The notes: a model not told the origin generated them from the letters alone. A stretch of DNA of 64,000 nucleotides from Nitrospirota bacterium (GCA_021806225.1 JAJZXW010000038.1:1-64000), one strand, 5' to 3'; positions 41,884 through 51,751 are shown, counted from the stretch's first letter. Program-made: numbers and translations.

Positions 41884-43260
41884 TTATCCGATACGCGTCA
41901 GCAGCGTGTTCATAAGCTGGTTGTCGGCCGATATGACGGAGGCGTTGGCCTGATACCCTCTTTCCGCCGAAATCATGTCAATCATTTGACGCCCAAGATC
42001 CACATTCGATTGCTCTAGGGAATTGGCCAGAACCAGCCCGCGGCCCCCCTGGTTGGCCCGCCCGATATTCGCGATTCCGGAGCCGATGCTTTCCTGATAG
42101 AGATTGGCCCCGATGCTGACGAGGCCGTTGGGGTTGTTGAAGGTCGATACCGCGATCGCCCCGAGGCTGTGTTCCGTCCCGTTCGAAAAAGAGCCGACGA
42201 TCCGTCCCGCCCGGTCGATGGCGATGTTCGACAGATCTCCTGCCTTGTATCCATCCTGCGTCTCCTCGATCGTCGTGGAGGGCTCGGCGTATTGTGTCAG
42301 ATCCAGGACCTGACGCGTGATCCCGTCCTTGGTGTTTTCGGGAACCTTCTGTCCGGGCTTTGGAATATAAAGTGACAGGGTGACCGGCGTGGACGCCTTG
42401 TCGTCAAGCGCCATGGTGTAGTCCACGCTCTGGACCCCTGACGTGTCGAGCTTGGTGGGGGAGCCCCCGTAGCTCACCTGGGCCACATTCCCGTTGCCGT
42501 CGAAATTGATCATGGACACCATCCCCTTGATCGTGTGGGATTTCCCTCCCGCAGAGGAGGTATAGGTGACACTTCCTCCGCCCTTTGTCAGCTTGGCCCC
42601 GTCGAGAGTCGCCTCCACCGCCCATTGCCCCACGGCATTGGTGGGGTGGAACTTGTAGGTGAGAAGATGCTCGATGCCGAGGGAGTCGAAGATATTGCTG
42701 GATTTCGAAAAGGTCTTTCCGGCCTTCAGCTTTTCCGTCATATTGGCGTCCAGGTTGATCCGGGAGTAGACATTCTGCGAGGCCTTGGGAGGAATGGTCG
42801 ACTGGGGCACGCCGAGATCCCCGACCTTTGGCTGGATCCTTCCGGCGGCGTCGGCCGAGTAGCCCTGGAGGATATGGCCTCCCTGGTCGACGATCCGGCC
42901 ATTCCTGTCGAGGGAGAGCGCTCCGTTGCGACCGTAAAGGACTGCCCCGTTTGCGTCCCGGAAAGAAAAGAACCCGTTCCCCTGAATGGCCAGGTCGAGG
43001 GCATTGTTGGTGGACTGGACCGACCCCTGGGTGAAGAGAGGCTCGATGGATTCGACGTAGACCCCGGAACCCGGCTGGGAGGGTCCGACGGCATTCGATT
43101 TGCCGGCCAGGGTCTGGCCGTAGATATTGGCGAAGACGGCCCGCCCCGATTTGAACCCGACCGTGTTCATGTTGCTGATGTTGTTTCCGATCACCGACAT
43201 GTCCGTTCCCATGGCGGAGAGACCGCTGTTGGCGACATACATGGACGAAAGAATACCCAT
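41884..43260 (-). CDS. flgE: flagellar hook protein FlgE
   Basis: 458 residues. MGILSSMYVANSGLSAMGTDMSVIGNNISNMNTVGFKSGRAVFANIYGQ and the C-terminal LANSLEQSNVDLGRQMIDMISAERGYQANASVISADNQLMNTLL identify FlgE. The middle is a normal variable hook domain. GGAGG precedes the start. Last gene of the basal-body and hook operon; followed by a strong terminator. Confidence 0.97.
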   Translation of the reverse strand: MGILSSMYVANSGLSAMGTDMSVIGNNISNMNTVGFKSGRAVFANIYGQTLAGKSNAVGPSQPGSGVYVESIEPLFTQGSVQSTNNALDLAIQGNGFFSFRDANGAVLYGRNGALSLDRNGRIVDQGGHILQGYSADAAGRIQPKVGDLGVPQSTIPPKASQNVYSRINLDANMTEKLKAGKTFSKSSNIFDSLGIEHLLTYKFHPTNAVGQWAVEATLDGAKLTKGGGSVTYTSSAGGKSHTIKGMVSMINFDGNGNVAQVSYGGSPTKLDTSGVQSVDYTMALDDKASTPVTLSLYIPKPGQKVPENTKDGITRQVLDLTQYAEPSTTIEETQDGYKAGDLSNIAIDRAGRIVGSFSNGTEHSLGAIAVSTFNNPNGLVSIGANLYQESIGSGIANIGRANQGGRGLVLANSLEQSNVDLGRQMIDMISAERGYQANASVISADNQLMNTLLTRIG

Positions 43261-43333
43261 GGCAATTCCTCCTGGACAGAAAGAAAGGTTATCGTGCTTT
43301 CAAACCGCCTTCATACCGGCCGAAGGCGGGACG

Positions 43334-44164
43334 TCACAGCGTATGGTGAATCGAAGGCGAGGTCTTCCCGGGTGGTTTCGCGTAAGATCCGGAAAGGGAG
43401 CGCACCCTGGGAGCGGGCTCCGGCACCGGGGAAAGGGGAGCCGGGGCAGGCCGGGCCGCGTGCTCCTTTTCGCGAAGGACGCCCACATGGGTGATGTCCG
43501 ACAGATCCACCTTCTCTCCGTTGACCTCGAGGCGGGGGCGGGTCCCGGAAAAGAGCACCCCCGTAACGATACCGGTCCGGAGGGGCGAGGCCACGACCGG
43601 GCGGTTTTTGACGTCCCGGGCCACCACCTCGAATTCGTAGCCTCCCGGAGGAGCCATCGTTCCGCGGTTGCTCAGACCATCCCACGCCACATGCTGGTTC
43701 CCCGCCTCCATCGGTCCCGACTTGAGAGTGCGGACCAGCTGGTGCTTGGCCCCGTAGATGTAAACGGTCGAATGGGCGGTCGGCCGGTCGAGCCGGAATA
43801 CCAGGTTGGCGGATTCATGAGGGTTCCGGACGAACCGGTTTCCCTTCATGAAAACCTCCCGTCCCAGAAATCCTACCATCTGGAGGGAATCGGCCTCCTT
43901 TCCCTGATTGGCCATACCGTCCATCTTCTTGTTCAGGTGGACCAACTGGTCCAGCTGGGAAAACTGGGCCAGCTGGGAGGCGAATTTCCGGTTGTCCATC
44001 GGATGAAAAGGGTCCTGGTACTGGAGTTGCCGGATCATGATGTTCATGTAATCTTCCATCCCCAGCTTCTTTTTCAGGGGCGGAGGGAGCTTGGAGGGGG
44101 TGAGGCGCTTCTCCGACTCCTTCCGGATGGTCCGGATATCGTTTTGTTCGGTCTTGACGATCAT
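43334..44164 (-). CDS. flgD: hook-capping protein FlgD
   Basis: 276 residues. The N-terminal capping segment EDYMNIMIRQLQYQDPFHPMDNRKFASQLAQFSQLDQLVHLNKKMD is typical, followed by the tudor/Fn3-like region (VAWDGLSNRGTMAPPGGYEFEVVARD). It exceeds E. coli FlgD by about 45 residues, with a Pro-rich tail. It caps the growing hook and lies between fliK and flgE. Confidence 0.95.
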   Translation of the reverse strand: MIVKTEQNDIRTIRKESEKRLTPSKLPPPLKKKLGMEDYMNIMIRQLQYQDPFHPMDNRKFASQLAQFSQLDQLVHLNKKMDGMANQGKEADSLQMVGFLGREVFMKGNRFVRNPHESANLVFRLDRPTAHSTVYIYGAKHQLVRTLKSGPMEAGNQHVAWDGLSNRGTMAPPGGYEFEVVARDVKNRPVVASPLRTGIVTGVLFSGTRPRLEVNGEKVDLSDITHVGVLREKEHAARPAPAPLSPVPEPAPRVRSLSGSYAKPPGKTSPSIHHTL

Positions 44165-44185
44165 GATCTTCTCCTTGAAGTTGGT

Positions 44186-45736
44186 TCAGGCGATTCGATG
44201 ATAGCCCGTGTTCTTCACAGCGTCCCCCAGAGTGGCGGCGGACGCTTCGGCCAGCCCACCTTCCCCCCCGGCCATCGTTTCTTCCGCCCCGGGGGGTGCC
44301 GAGCCCGGGAAGCCCCCCCGCCCTCCGTCCCGTCCGGGAGCTCCCGCCTCCTGACGCCCCGGATTGGCAAGATCCTGTCCCTGAGAGGAGCCTCCGGCCA
44401 TCCCGGACTCCTGTCCTCCCCCCGGGGAGGGCCCATCGCCTCCGCCCGGCGATCCGCCGCCTCCCGCTGCCGCAAATCCCTGAATCGACGCCCCGTCCTG
44501 CCCGGGGGAGCCCTGGGAGAGGACCTGGAACCGGTCGAGGACAAATCCTGTCTGGGAGAGGGATTCCTTGATGTGCCCCTCTTTTTCCGAAAGCAGGTGG
44601 CGAATACGGGGATCGTGAGAGGAGAGCTCCACCGTGACGAGACGGGTGTGGGGATCGACATGGACGCGAACGCCCACGGGCCCCAGGTGGGGCGGCTTCA
44701 CCTCAAGGGCCACCTCTCCTCCCCCTTCCCGGGCCAGCGTGCCGACGCGGGAGGACAAGCCGTCGGGAAGAGCGGGTGCCGGGAGGGCCTCCTCCCTGGC
44801 GGAAGATCCGACGACGGCCCCCCCCTCCAGGCCAGCGGCGGAAGGAGTTTGAAGGGAAGGACTCCCCTCCCCTGTTCCATGGACCGGAGTTCTTTCAAGG
44901 CGCTTTTCGGGGAGGGGCAAAGGGGAGGTTTTCGGAGCGGCGGAACCCTCTTCCCCGGTGGATGGACCCTCCCGCTGGAGGAAAAATCTCTCCGGCTGCG
45001 AAATCTTTTCCGCCGGCCGGCTTCCCGCGGGAACTGTTTCGGCCTCCGTTGGGAAAGTCGCCCTTTCCGGCCTGGGAGCCTTCAGATCCTTCGGGAGATC
45101 GCCCGGCCTTTTTGTGGGCCCGGAGGGCGGGAGCGGTTTTACAAACTCCCCCGTAACGGTTGGACCGGAAGAGCCAGGGCTTCCAGGGGCGGGAAGGGAG
45201 AGAGTCTCGGGAACCGGCTCCTTTTTCCCAAGCACCGCCGAGAGGGAGGGCGGAGGCGTTGGAGAATGGCCCTGGGGACCCCACAGGACACGAGAGGACC
45301 GCGGGGCCCCCGCAGAGGCGGGAAGGGGGAGAGAAGTCTCCTTTTTCGGAGAGATTTCCGGAAGGGAGGGCGGCAGCGACAGAACCTCTCCCCCTCCCGT
45401 CGCCGCCTTTTTCTTGCGGGAATGGACGACGGTCCTGGCGCGCTCTCCGTGAGGCGTTTTGACGCGATCCTTTCCGGACCGGGTCTCCTCCGGAAGCTCC
45501 TCCTCCGGGTGTTGTCCGGACCGTCCCGCCAGTGTCCTCTTGAAGATCGCGGCGAAAGCGCTCTTTTTGTGACCGGAGGTTTTAGTGGAGCGCGTTTCCG
45601 ATCCTCTCCCGGCCGCTTTCGCAGAACTCCGCAAGTCCGCTTTTTCAGACCTTTCGGGATCCGCAGGATCCTTTTGCGTCCTGACCGGAGCGGATTCCGG
45701 GATCTTGTGAAGAATGGATGATGGTGCTGTCCCCAT
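44186..45736 (-). CDS. fliK: hook-length control protein FliK
   Basis: 516 residues. Most of the protein is a low-complexity Pro/Ser/Ala/Glu-rich region, as expected for the molecular ruler. The C-terminal Flg_hook domain lies around residues 355-435: VGTLAREGGGEVALEVKPPHLGPVGVRVHVDPHTRLVTVELSSHDPRIRHLLSEKEGHIKESLSQTGF. A Gly/Pro-rich tail follows. FliK is exported, senses hook length and switches FlhB. Confidence 0.9.
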   Translation of the reverse strand: MGTAPSSILHKIPESAPVRTQKDPADPERSEKADLRSSAKAAGRGSETRSTKTSGHKKSAFAAIFKRTLAGRSGQHPEEELPEETRSGKDRVKTPHGERARTVVHSRKKKAATGGGEVLSLPPSLPEISPKKETSLPLPASAGAPRSSRVLWGPQGHSPTPPPSLSAVLGKKEPVPETLSLPAPGSPGSSGPTVTGEFVKPLPPSGPTKRPGDLPKDLKAPRPERATFPTEAETVPAGSRPAEKISQPERFFLQREGPSTGEEGSAAPKTSPLPLPEKRLERTPVHGTGEGSPSLQTPSAAGLEGGAVVGSSAREEALPAPALPDGLSSRVGTLAREGGGEVALEVKPPHLGPVGVRVHVDPHTRLVTVELSSHDPRIRHLLSEKEGHIKESLSQTGFVLDRFQVLSQGSPGQDGASIQGFAAAGGGGSPGGGDGPSPGGGQESGMAGGSSQGQDLANPGRQEAGAPGRDGGRGGFPGSAPPGAEETMAGGEGGLAEASAATLGDAVKNTGYHRIA

Positions 45737-45760
45737 GACGACGCCCCTTCCGATAGAGGT

Positions 45761-46228
45761 TCACCGACCGCCTCCCCGCGCGGAAGACTCTCCGGCCATC
45801 TGGACCGAGATTTTTGCCGCAACGCGAGGATCCACGTACCGCATGATGCGCGACGCCTTCCGTGGATTCATTCCCGAGAACAGCGTCAAGCGGAGGCTTT
45901 CCGGCATGACATTGATCTGGGAGGCCGCCGTCCGTGGGGCCATGGATTCATAAAGTCTGATGAGACGTCTGACATTCTTCTTTTTGAGCGACTGGTAAAG
46001 CGCGAGCTTCTTCTCGATCTCCCCGAGAATCTTCTTGTTCCGCTGAATCTCCCTGTCGAGATCCTGCTTCATCAGAAGGATGCGGCGCTCCTCCCCGGAA
46101 CTCGACGGGGAGGTCGCCGGAGGGGCACCCGGAGCCGCAGAGGCCTCCAGACGGAGCGACAGCGCTGAAAGGATCAGGAGCACCATCATCCCACCGAAGA
46201 GAGGGATGCGTTCCCAGAGTTTTTTCAT
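45761..46228 (-). CDS. MotE-like / MgtE-N-domain flagellar protein
   Basis: 155 residues from ATG 46228 (GGAGGGGGATCTCC upstream, overlap ATGA with fliJ). A signal or membrane anchor near residues 10-30 is followed by a coiled coil (LLMKQDLDREIQRNKKILGEIEKKLALYQSLKKKN) and a region similar to the MgtE N-terminal domain (RLIRLYESMAPRTAASQINVMPESLRLTLFSGMNPRKASRIMRYVDPRVAAKI). Proteins of this plan in flagellar clusters are called MotE and act as MotC chaperones in rhizobia, but the role elsewhere is uncertain. Placed between fliJ and fliK. Confidence 0.8.
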   Translation of the reverse strand: MKKLWERIPLFGGMMVLLILSALSLRLEASAAPGAPPATSPSSSGEERRILLMKQDLDREIQRNKKILGEIEKKLALYQSLKKKNVRRLIRLYESMAPRTAASQINVMPESLRLTLFSGMNPRKASRIMRYVDPRVAAKISVQMAGESSARGGGR

Positions 46229-46686
46229 GGAGATCCCCCTCCACGAGGAGTTCCCCCGCTCCCCCTCGACCGGATCCAGAGCTCCAGGGAACGCTCCTCC
46301 AGACGAAGGGAGTGCCGTCTTTGCCCTTCCCTGTGGCGCTCCTTCAGGATCAGGATCTTTTCCTTTTCCGTCATGGCCTTCTTCCAGAGCTCCCGAACCC
46401 TCTCGAATTCGTTGTCGGCGAGACGCTCGCGACGCTCCTGCTCCCCGATCTGAAGATCCATGTGGGACAGCCACGCATACCAGGCCACGAGAAATCCTGT
46501 ATCCGCAGGCGCTCCGCCCTCCCTGGAGAAGGCCAGTCCTTCGTCCTTTTGGCGCCGCATTTCCCGGGTCCGCTCCCTCTCCCGGGTCCGTTCGCCTCCG
46601 GCCCTCGCCAGATCCCGTTCTACCGCCTCGAGTTCGGCTTCCCTGACGGACAGGACGGATTCCAGGGTGAATGGACGCTCTGCCAT
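46225..46686 (-). CDS. fliJ: flagellar export protein FliJ
   Basis: 153 residues, almost entirely coiled coil (REAELEAVERDLARAGGERTRERERTREMRRQKDEGL... and QIGEQERRERLADNEFERVRELWKKAMTEKEKILILKERHREGQRR). It forms the stalk in the FliI ATPase ring and links it to FlhA. Starts 27 bp after fliI. Confidence 0.88.
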   Translation of the reverse strand: MAERPFTLESVLSVREAELEAVERDLARAGGERTRERERTREMRRQKDEGLAFSREGGAPADTGFLVAWYAWLSHMDLQIGEQERRERLADNEFERVRELWKKAMTEKEKILILKERHREGQRRHSLRLEERSLELWIRSRGSGGTPRGGGSP

Positions 46687-46713
46687 GTCAGGGCTCTCCC
46701 CCGCTCAGGATTC

Positions 46714-48081
46714 TCACGACTCAACCTCGCCCGTTTCCTCCAGTGATAGGAAGAGCTCCTGGAAGGCCTGTTCCAGGGAAACGGGCTCTTCCCTCGATTG
46801 GCGCAGAAAATCCGTCATGGCGTCGTGAAGGCGGATCGCCCGGTCGAGAAGGGGATCGGTCCCCGAAACATAGGCCCCGATCCGGATCAGGTCTTCCGAC
46901 CTCCGGAACAGCCCGTACAATCGGCGCCATTCCCGGGCCCTTTCCTGAACATCCTCCGGCACGATGTCGACCATCACCCGGGAAAGACTGTCCACGGGAT
47001 CGACGGCGGGAAAGACGCCTTCCTGGGACAGGGTTCTCGACAGATGGACATGGCCGTCGAGGATGGCGGTCAGTGCCTCCGAAAGCGGGTCTGACGGGAC
47101 ATCCTCCCCTTCGACAAGAACGGTGAAGATCCCGGTGATGGATCCGGACCCCTCACCGCAGCCGGCCCGCTCGATCAGACGCGGAAGCTGGGCGAAGACC
47201 GATGGGGTGTACCCTCTGGCCGAGGGGGGCTCTCCCGTGGCCAAACCGATCTCCCTCTGCGCCCCGGCATAGCGGGTGAGGGAATCCATGACGAAAAGAA
47301 CCCGTTTTCCGAGATCCCGGAACATTTCGGCAATCGACATCGCCAAAAGGGTTGCCCGGGTCTTGAGGAGAGGGGGCTGCTCGCCCGTCGCCACCACGAT
47401 GACCGACCGCGACAGTCCTTCCGGACCCAGATCCCGCTCGAGAAACTCCCGGACCTCGCGCCCCCGTTCCCCCACCAGGGCGATGACATTGACATCGACG
47501 GCGGCATTCCTGGCCATCATGCCGATCAGTGTGCTTTTCCCCACCCCCGGACCGGCGAAGATGCCGATCTTCTGGCCGACACCGACGGTGGCGAGGGCAT
47601 TGATCGAACGGACCGAAAGGTCAAGCGGACGGTCGATCCGCTGTCGCTTCAGGGGATTGATGGGACGTCCCCGGAGCGGCATCTCGATCGTCCCTTCGGG
47701 GAGAGGAGTTCCGTCCAGTGGATGGCCGAGAGGATCGATGACCCGCCCCAGCCAATCGGGAGAAAGAAAGACCGAGGTAATCCGGCTTTTTCTCATGAGG
47801 CGGGTTCCGGGCCTGACCCCTTCGAGGTCCCCGAGCGGCATCAGAAGGGTCCGCCCTTCCCGGAATCCGACCACCTCGGCATCGATCGGGGGATCGGAGA
47901 GAAGGGAGCATATCTCCCCCACACCCAGATTCATTCCCTTGGCCTCGATCATGAGTCCCACTCCCTGGACGACCATTCCCCCTTCCTGGTCGGGACTCCA
48001 TCCAGACAGAAGGCGATCCATCGAGCGTCCGGCGGAGGCAAGCCAGCGGTCGGCCTTTTCCTCTTCCATCCCGATCCTCAT
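46714..48081 (-). CDS. fliI: flagellar export ATPase FliI
   Basis: 455 residues. Walker A is GPGVGKSTLIGMMAR (about 165-179), and the type III ATPase pattern includes ALVGERGREVREFLE, FVMDSLTRYAGAQREIGLATGEPPSARGYTPSVFAQLPRLIERAGCGEGSGSITGIFTVLVEGEDVPSDP. Drives unfolding and delivery of export substrates. Overlaps the fliH stop as ATGA. Confidence 0.97.
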   Translation of the reverse strand: MRIGMEEEKADRWLASAGRSMDRLLSGWSPDQEGGMVVQGVGLMIEAKGMNLGVGEICSLLSDPPIDAEVVGFREGRTLLMPLGDLEGVRPGTRLMRKSRITSVFLSPDWLGRVIDPLGHPLDGTPLPEGTIEMPLRGRPINPLKRQRIDRPLDLSVRSINALATVGVGQKIGIFAGPGVGKSTLIGMMARNAAVDVNVIALVGERGREVREFLERDLGPEGLSRSVIVVATGEQPPLLKTRATLLAMSIAEMFRDLGKRVLFVMDSLTRYAGAQREIGLATGEPPSARGYTPSVFAQLPRLIERAGCGEGSGSITGIFTVLVEGEDVPSDPLSEALTAILDGHVHLSRTLSQEGVFPAVDPVDSLSRVMVDIVPEDVQERAREWRRLYGLFRRSEDLIRIGAYVSGTDPLLDRAIRLHDAMTDFLRQSREEPVSLEQAFQELFLSLEETGEVES

Positions 48082-48782
48082 GAACCCTCCCCGTCACCGG
48101 TCTGTCCTGCCTCTTCCGGATGGAGTCCGGGATTGACCCGAGAGAGGGTTTTCCGAAGAGAGTCTCCGGAGGAATCGGGATCGAAAGCGACGATACGGTC
48201 GGAAAATCGGAGCTCGACATGCCGGGGCGGAAGATCCGGGGCGATTCCGAGACGGATCCCGCGGGCCGCGAGATCTTCCGGAAATGCGGGATCGAACTCC
48301 TTCACCAGGTGAAAGTCGGATTCCGGGACCAGAAGCTCTCCTTCGCGCCCGGAGGCATACTCCCCCACCATTCTTTCGAGCAGTTTCCGCAGAATCTGCG
48401 GACGGTTCTCATCATCACCGAGGATCTTCGACAGGGCCTTTTCCTGGAGATCGACCAGGACCGGCAGCATCCCCTTGAGCCGCTCGCTCTCTATGGCGGA
48501 CATCCGTGAGGCCCACTCGAGCCAGGCCTGACGGAGAGGAGCCATGTCGGAGCGGGCCTTTTCGAGTCCTTCGGCATATCCCGCCTCGAAACCGGCCTTT
48601 CGGGCCTCCTCTTCGACTCTCTCCAGCTCTTCCGACCTTTGAAAGAGGTCTTCCTCCTTTTCGGTCTCCCGGGCTCCGGGCGGAGGAACCTTGCCGGCGT
48701 TCCGGGTCCGCCCCTTCTCCCCCGACTGCCCGGCCAGACTCTCGGGGCTCCATCCTTTGAATCCTCGACCGACGCTAGACAA
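48078..48782 (-). CDS. fliH: FliI regulator FliH
   Basis: 234 residues from TTG 48782 with GGGGGAGA upstream; it overlaps fliG by 8 nt. A charged N-terminus leads to a coiled coil with ARKAGFEAGYAEGLEKARSDMAPLRQ, then the V-ATPase-E-like C-terminal domain (ALSKILGDDENRPQILRKLLERMV...LLVPESDFHLV). It holds FliI in the cytoplasm and at the C-ring. Confidence 0.88.
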   Translation of the reverse strand: MSSVGRGFKGWSPESLAGQSGEKGRTRNAGKVPPPGARETEKEEDLFQRSEELERVEEEARKAGFEAGYAEGLEKARSDMAPLRQAWLEWASRMSAIESERLKGMLPVLVDLQEKALSKILGDDENRPQILRKLLERMVGEYASGREGELLVPESDFHLVKEFDPAFPEDLAARGIRLGIAPDLPPRHVELRFSDRIVAFDPDSSGDSLRKTLSRVNPGLHPEEAGQTGDGEGS

Positions 48783-49779
48783 TCTGTTCTCCCCCCCGTC
48801 CGAGGATCACCAGTTTTCCTTCGGCCTCGAGACGACGTAGGGCCTTCATGATCTCCGCCTGGGCCGACTCCACGTCCTTGAGGGGAATCCCGCCCATTGA
48901 ATCGATGTCTTCCTTGAGCGCCGCCTGGGCCCGCGTCGACATATTGGAGAGGATCTTTTCCTTGACGGCATCCCCGGCCCCGCGCATGGCCTTGGTCAGG
49001 ACGTCCCGCGAGACGCTCTGCAGAAGCGCCTGGATCCCCCGGTTGTCCACCATCACCAGGTCGTCGAAGACGAACATGAGGGCCCGTATCTGCTCGGCCA
49101 CCGCCTGGTCGTTCTGGCCGATGAAATCGAGGATCCCTTCGGACGTCGACCGGTCCATCTCGTTTAAAAGATTGGCCGTCTTTTCGATTCGGCTGACCCC
49201 GAGGCTGGTAAGAGACCCTCCCATCATCTGGATCTCGGTGGAGATCACCTCCTCGAGGTCCCGGATCACCTGAGGATTGATGTCCTCGAGGGTGGCCATC
49301 CGGAAAACGACGTCCGCCTTCAGGGCTTCGGGCAGATAGGCCAGGACATTGGCCGTCTGGTTCGGGTTCAGATAGTTCAGAATCAGGGCGATCGTCTGTG
49401 GATGCTCGTTTCTGATCAGGTTGGCGATCGACTTGGGGTCCATCCATTTGAGGGACTGGAGATTGGTCCCCTCCTGATCGTTCATGCTCTCGAAAATCTG
49501 GTCGGCCTGCTCCTTGCCCAGGGACTTCTCCAGAATTTCGCGCATGTACTTCTCCCCCATGCGCGGAAGCCCCCGGGTCGCCTTGTAGACGACGGAGAAC
49601 TCCCCCATCACCTCATCGATCTCCTCCGAGCTGACCTCCCCCATTTGGGCGATGAGGCTCGAGATCACACCGACCTCCTTGATGTCGAGCTGTTTCAGGA
49701 TCTCTGCGGCGACCTCCGGTCCGACGGCCGCAATGAAAATCGCCGCCTTCTCAAGACCGGAAAGCTTCCTCTTGGCCAA
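48775..49779 (-). CDS. fliG: flagellar switch protein FliG
   Basis: 334 residues from TTG 49779 with GGAGGGG upstream. LSGLEKAAIFIAAVGPEVAAEILKQLDIKEVGVISSLIAQMG, an EHPQTIALILNYLNPNQTANVLAYLPE middle domain and a C-terminal torque domain (MFVFDDLVMVDNRGIQALLQSVSRDVLTKAMRGAGDAVKEKILSNMSTRAQAALKEDIDSMGGIPLKDVE). It joins the MS ring to the C-ring and interacts with MotA. Confidence 0.97.
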   Translation of the reverse strand: MAKRKLSGLEKAAIFIAAVGPEVAAEILKQLDIKEVGVISSLIAQMGEVSSEEIDEVMGEFSVVYKATRGLPRMGEKYMREILEKSLGKEQADQIFESMNDQEGTNLQSLKWMDPKSIANLIRNEHPQTIALILNYLNPNQTANVLAYLPEALKADVVFRMATLEDINPQVIRDLEEVISTEIQMMGGSLTSLGVSRIEKTANLLNEMDRSTSEGILDFIGQNDQAVAEQIRALMFVFDDLVMVDNRGIQALLQSVSRDVLTKAMRGAGDAVKEKILSNMSTRAQAALKEDIDSMGGIPLKDVESAQAEIMKALRRLEAEGKLVILGRGGEQIV

Positions 49780-49791
49780 CGCCTTCCCCTC

Positions 49792-51387
49792 CTACTTTTC
49801 CTTGAGCCACAACCGTAAGACCTGCGCGGCCTGGGAGGGATCCTCCTGCGTCATCCGGGCAATGTCTTCCTTGCTTGAACGAATAATCACGCCCTCCTCT
49901 TCCCGCACGGGTACCGCCAACCCCGCCGGCCCCTGAGCCGGAAGGGGAACGGCCTTGGTAACCATGCTCTGGAGAATCGGCTTCAGGATGAAGAGGCTGA
50001 AGACCAGGACGAGGAGTCCGCCAAGGAATATTTCCAGAAGAGGCATGAAGGGTTTGAGCCGTTCGGCCATCCGGGCTTCCTGATTCTGGGCCCCTTCAGA
50101 CTCGGGCCTCACGAAGGGCACGGAGTCCACCACGACGGTATCGCCACGGGCCGCGTCGTACCCGATTGCGTTCTGCACGATGCGCGTGAAGGAGGCGATC
50201 TCCTCGGGAGTCCGCGGCTCGTAGACCGACGTCTCCCCTTTTTTGCCCGTCACCGTCCGTGTCTTGCCGTTCACCAGGACGGAGACGGAGACCCGGGCGA
50301 CCGTCCCTGTGGGCTCAACGATATGGCTCATGGTGTGGCTCACGTCGTAATGCTCGATGTCCTTTTTCTTGGAATATCGCGTTTCCGTTCCGTTTTTTGG
50401 ACCCAGGGGCGGACTGGCGACCTTCCCGTTGGGTCCGGGAATATTGCTCAGGACACCGGGAACGCCAACAGGCACGATCCTGGAGCCGGAAGATTTTTCC
50501 CGAAGCTTTTCGCGCTCCGCGAGAGCCCGACCCTTGGGATCGAACTGCTCCTTTGTCTCCTCGACACGTCTGAAATTGAGGGTCGCATTGACCCGGACCA
50601 CAGACTGGCCCTCCCCCAGGACCTGATCGAGCATGGTCTGAATCCGCTTCCGGAGGCGATGCTCCACCATCGACTGGTAGGAGAGCTGGGCCTTGGTGAG
50701 CTCTCCCGGAAGGAGGCCGGGGCGCTTCCGGTTCAGGATCGTTCCGGTATTATCCACGATCGTCACATGATCGGGGGTCAGGCCCTCCACCGCATTGGCC
50801 ACGAGATGCACGATGCCGTTCACCTGATCCCGTGCGAGGGCCCGGCCCGGCTTGAAACGGATCAGCACGGAAGCGTGGGCCCCCTTCTGGTGGCGAAGAA
50901 AAACCGAATGTCGGGGAAGGACGATGGAAACCCGCGCCAGGGCGACCGGACTCATCTCCTCGATCGTTCGGTCGAGCTCCGACTGAAGGGCCTGAAGGTA
51001 CTGCACATGCTGCACGAAATCCGTCGTCGTGAGAGAAGGATGATCAAAGATGTCGAAGCCGGCACCGTGATGGCGCGGAAGGCCTTCGTCGGCCAATTCC
51101 ATCCGAAGAGTATAGACCTGGTTCTTGGGGACGCGGATCACCCCGCCTTTGGAGGAGACCGCATAGGGAACTCCCATCCGGTCCAGCTTCTGCTGGATTT
51201 CGAAGGAATCGACAGGCGAAAGACTCGAATAGAGGACCGCCCGGTCGACGGATTTTCCGGCGAATCCCAGAAATATCATGACGCCGACCAACAGGACCCC
51301 CAGAACTCCTGCCACAATTTTCTGAACGAGAGTGAGGCGGCCGAACCACAGGGAAACCGTTTCGGATATCTTGCGCAAAATGTCCAT
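49792..51387 (-). CDS. fliF: MS-ring protein FliF
   Basis: 531 residues with two membrane helices (about 23-43 and 440-462). The FliF core GVPYAVSSKGGVIRVPKNQVYTLRMELADEGLPRHHGAGFDIFD and LARVSIVLPRHSVFLRHQKGAHASVLIRFKPGRALARDQVNGIVHLVANAVEGLTPDHVTIVDNTG is clear. It builds the inner-membrane ring that holds the export gate and FliG. Confidence 0.97.
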   Translation of the reverse strand: MDILRKISETVSLWFGRLTLVQKIVAGVLGVLLVGVMIFLGFAGKSVDRAVLYSSLSPVDSFEIQQKLDRMGVPYAVSSKGGVIRVPKNQVYTLRMELADEGLPRHHGAGFDIFDHPSLTTTDFVQHVQYLQALQSELDRTIEEMSPVALARVSIVLPRHSVFLRHQKGAHASVLIRFKPGRALARDQVNGIVHLVANAVEGLTPDHVTIVDNTGTILNRKRPGLLPGELTKAQLSYQSMVEHRLRKRIQTMLDQVLGEGQSVVRVNATLNFRRVEETKEQFDPKGRALAEREKLREKSSGSRIVPVGVPGVLSNIPGPNGKVASPPLGPKNGTETRYSKKKDIEHYDVSHTMSHIVEPTGTVARVSVSVLVNGKTRTVTGKKGETSVYEPRTPEEIASFTRIVQNAIGYDAARGDTVVVDSVPFVRPESEGAQNQEARMAERLKPFMPLLEIFLGGLLVLVFSLFILKPILQSMVTKAVPLPAQGPAGLAVPVREEEGVIIRSSKEDIARMTQEDPSQAAQVLRLWLKEK

Positions 51388-51403
51388 CGAAGCCCTCTAC
51401 TCC

Positions 51404-51721
51404 TTACAGCGGCATGTTGTTCATTTCCTGATAGGCCTTCACGATCCGGTCCCGGACCTGCATCATCAGGTGAAAGGAGACATCGGCCTGGGCCATCTCG
51501 ATCATCGTCTGGTGAAGGGTCACCCCGTCCTGCCCCGTCGAAAACTCCTGAATCGTCTTGTCCGCCTCTGTCTGAAGCGAGTTGACCCGGGCAATCGAAT
51601 CCTTCAGGACGTGGACGAAGGATTCCTCACCCGAAGGCGAAGGCTGAATCCTTTCAGGCTCCTCCTCTTGGGGGAACGGCTGGAGCGGAGATCCGCTTCC
51701 GATCCGCGGCTCGTCAATCAT
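51404..51721 (-). CDS. fliE: rod-MS ring adaptor FliE
   Basis: 105 residues; FVHVLKDSIARVNSLQTEADKTIQEFSTGQDGVTLHQTMIEMAQADVSFHLMMQVRDRIVKAYQEMNNMPL is a complete FliE domain. GGGAGG precedes the start. Links the MS ring to the proximal rod. Confidence 0.95.
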   Translation of the reverse strand: MIDEPRIGSGSPLQPFPQEEEPERIQPSPSGEESFVHVLKDSIARVNSLQTEADKTIQEFSTGQDGVTLHQTMIEMAQADVSFHLMMQVRDRIVKAYQEMNNMPL

Positions 51722-51751
51722 TCGGAACCTCCCTTTTTAACCCCGGGCCTT

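Noticed and set aside
43127-45721. Plus-strand ORF of 864 codons
   Set aside because: It lies antisense to fliK, flgD and flgE, which have clear domains and ribosome sites. Its translation is low-complexity with no recognisable domain, as expected opposite GC-rich genes.
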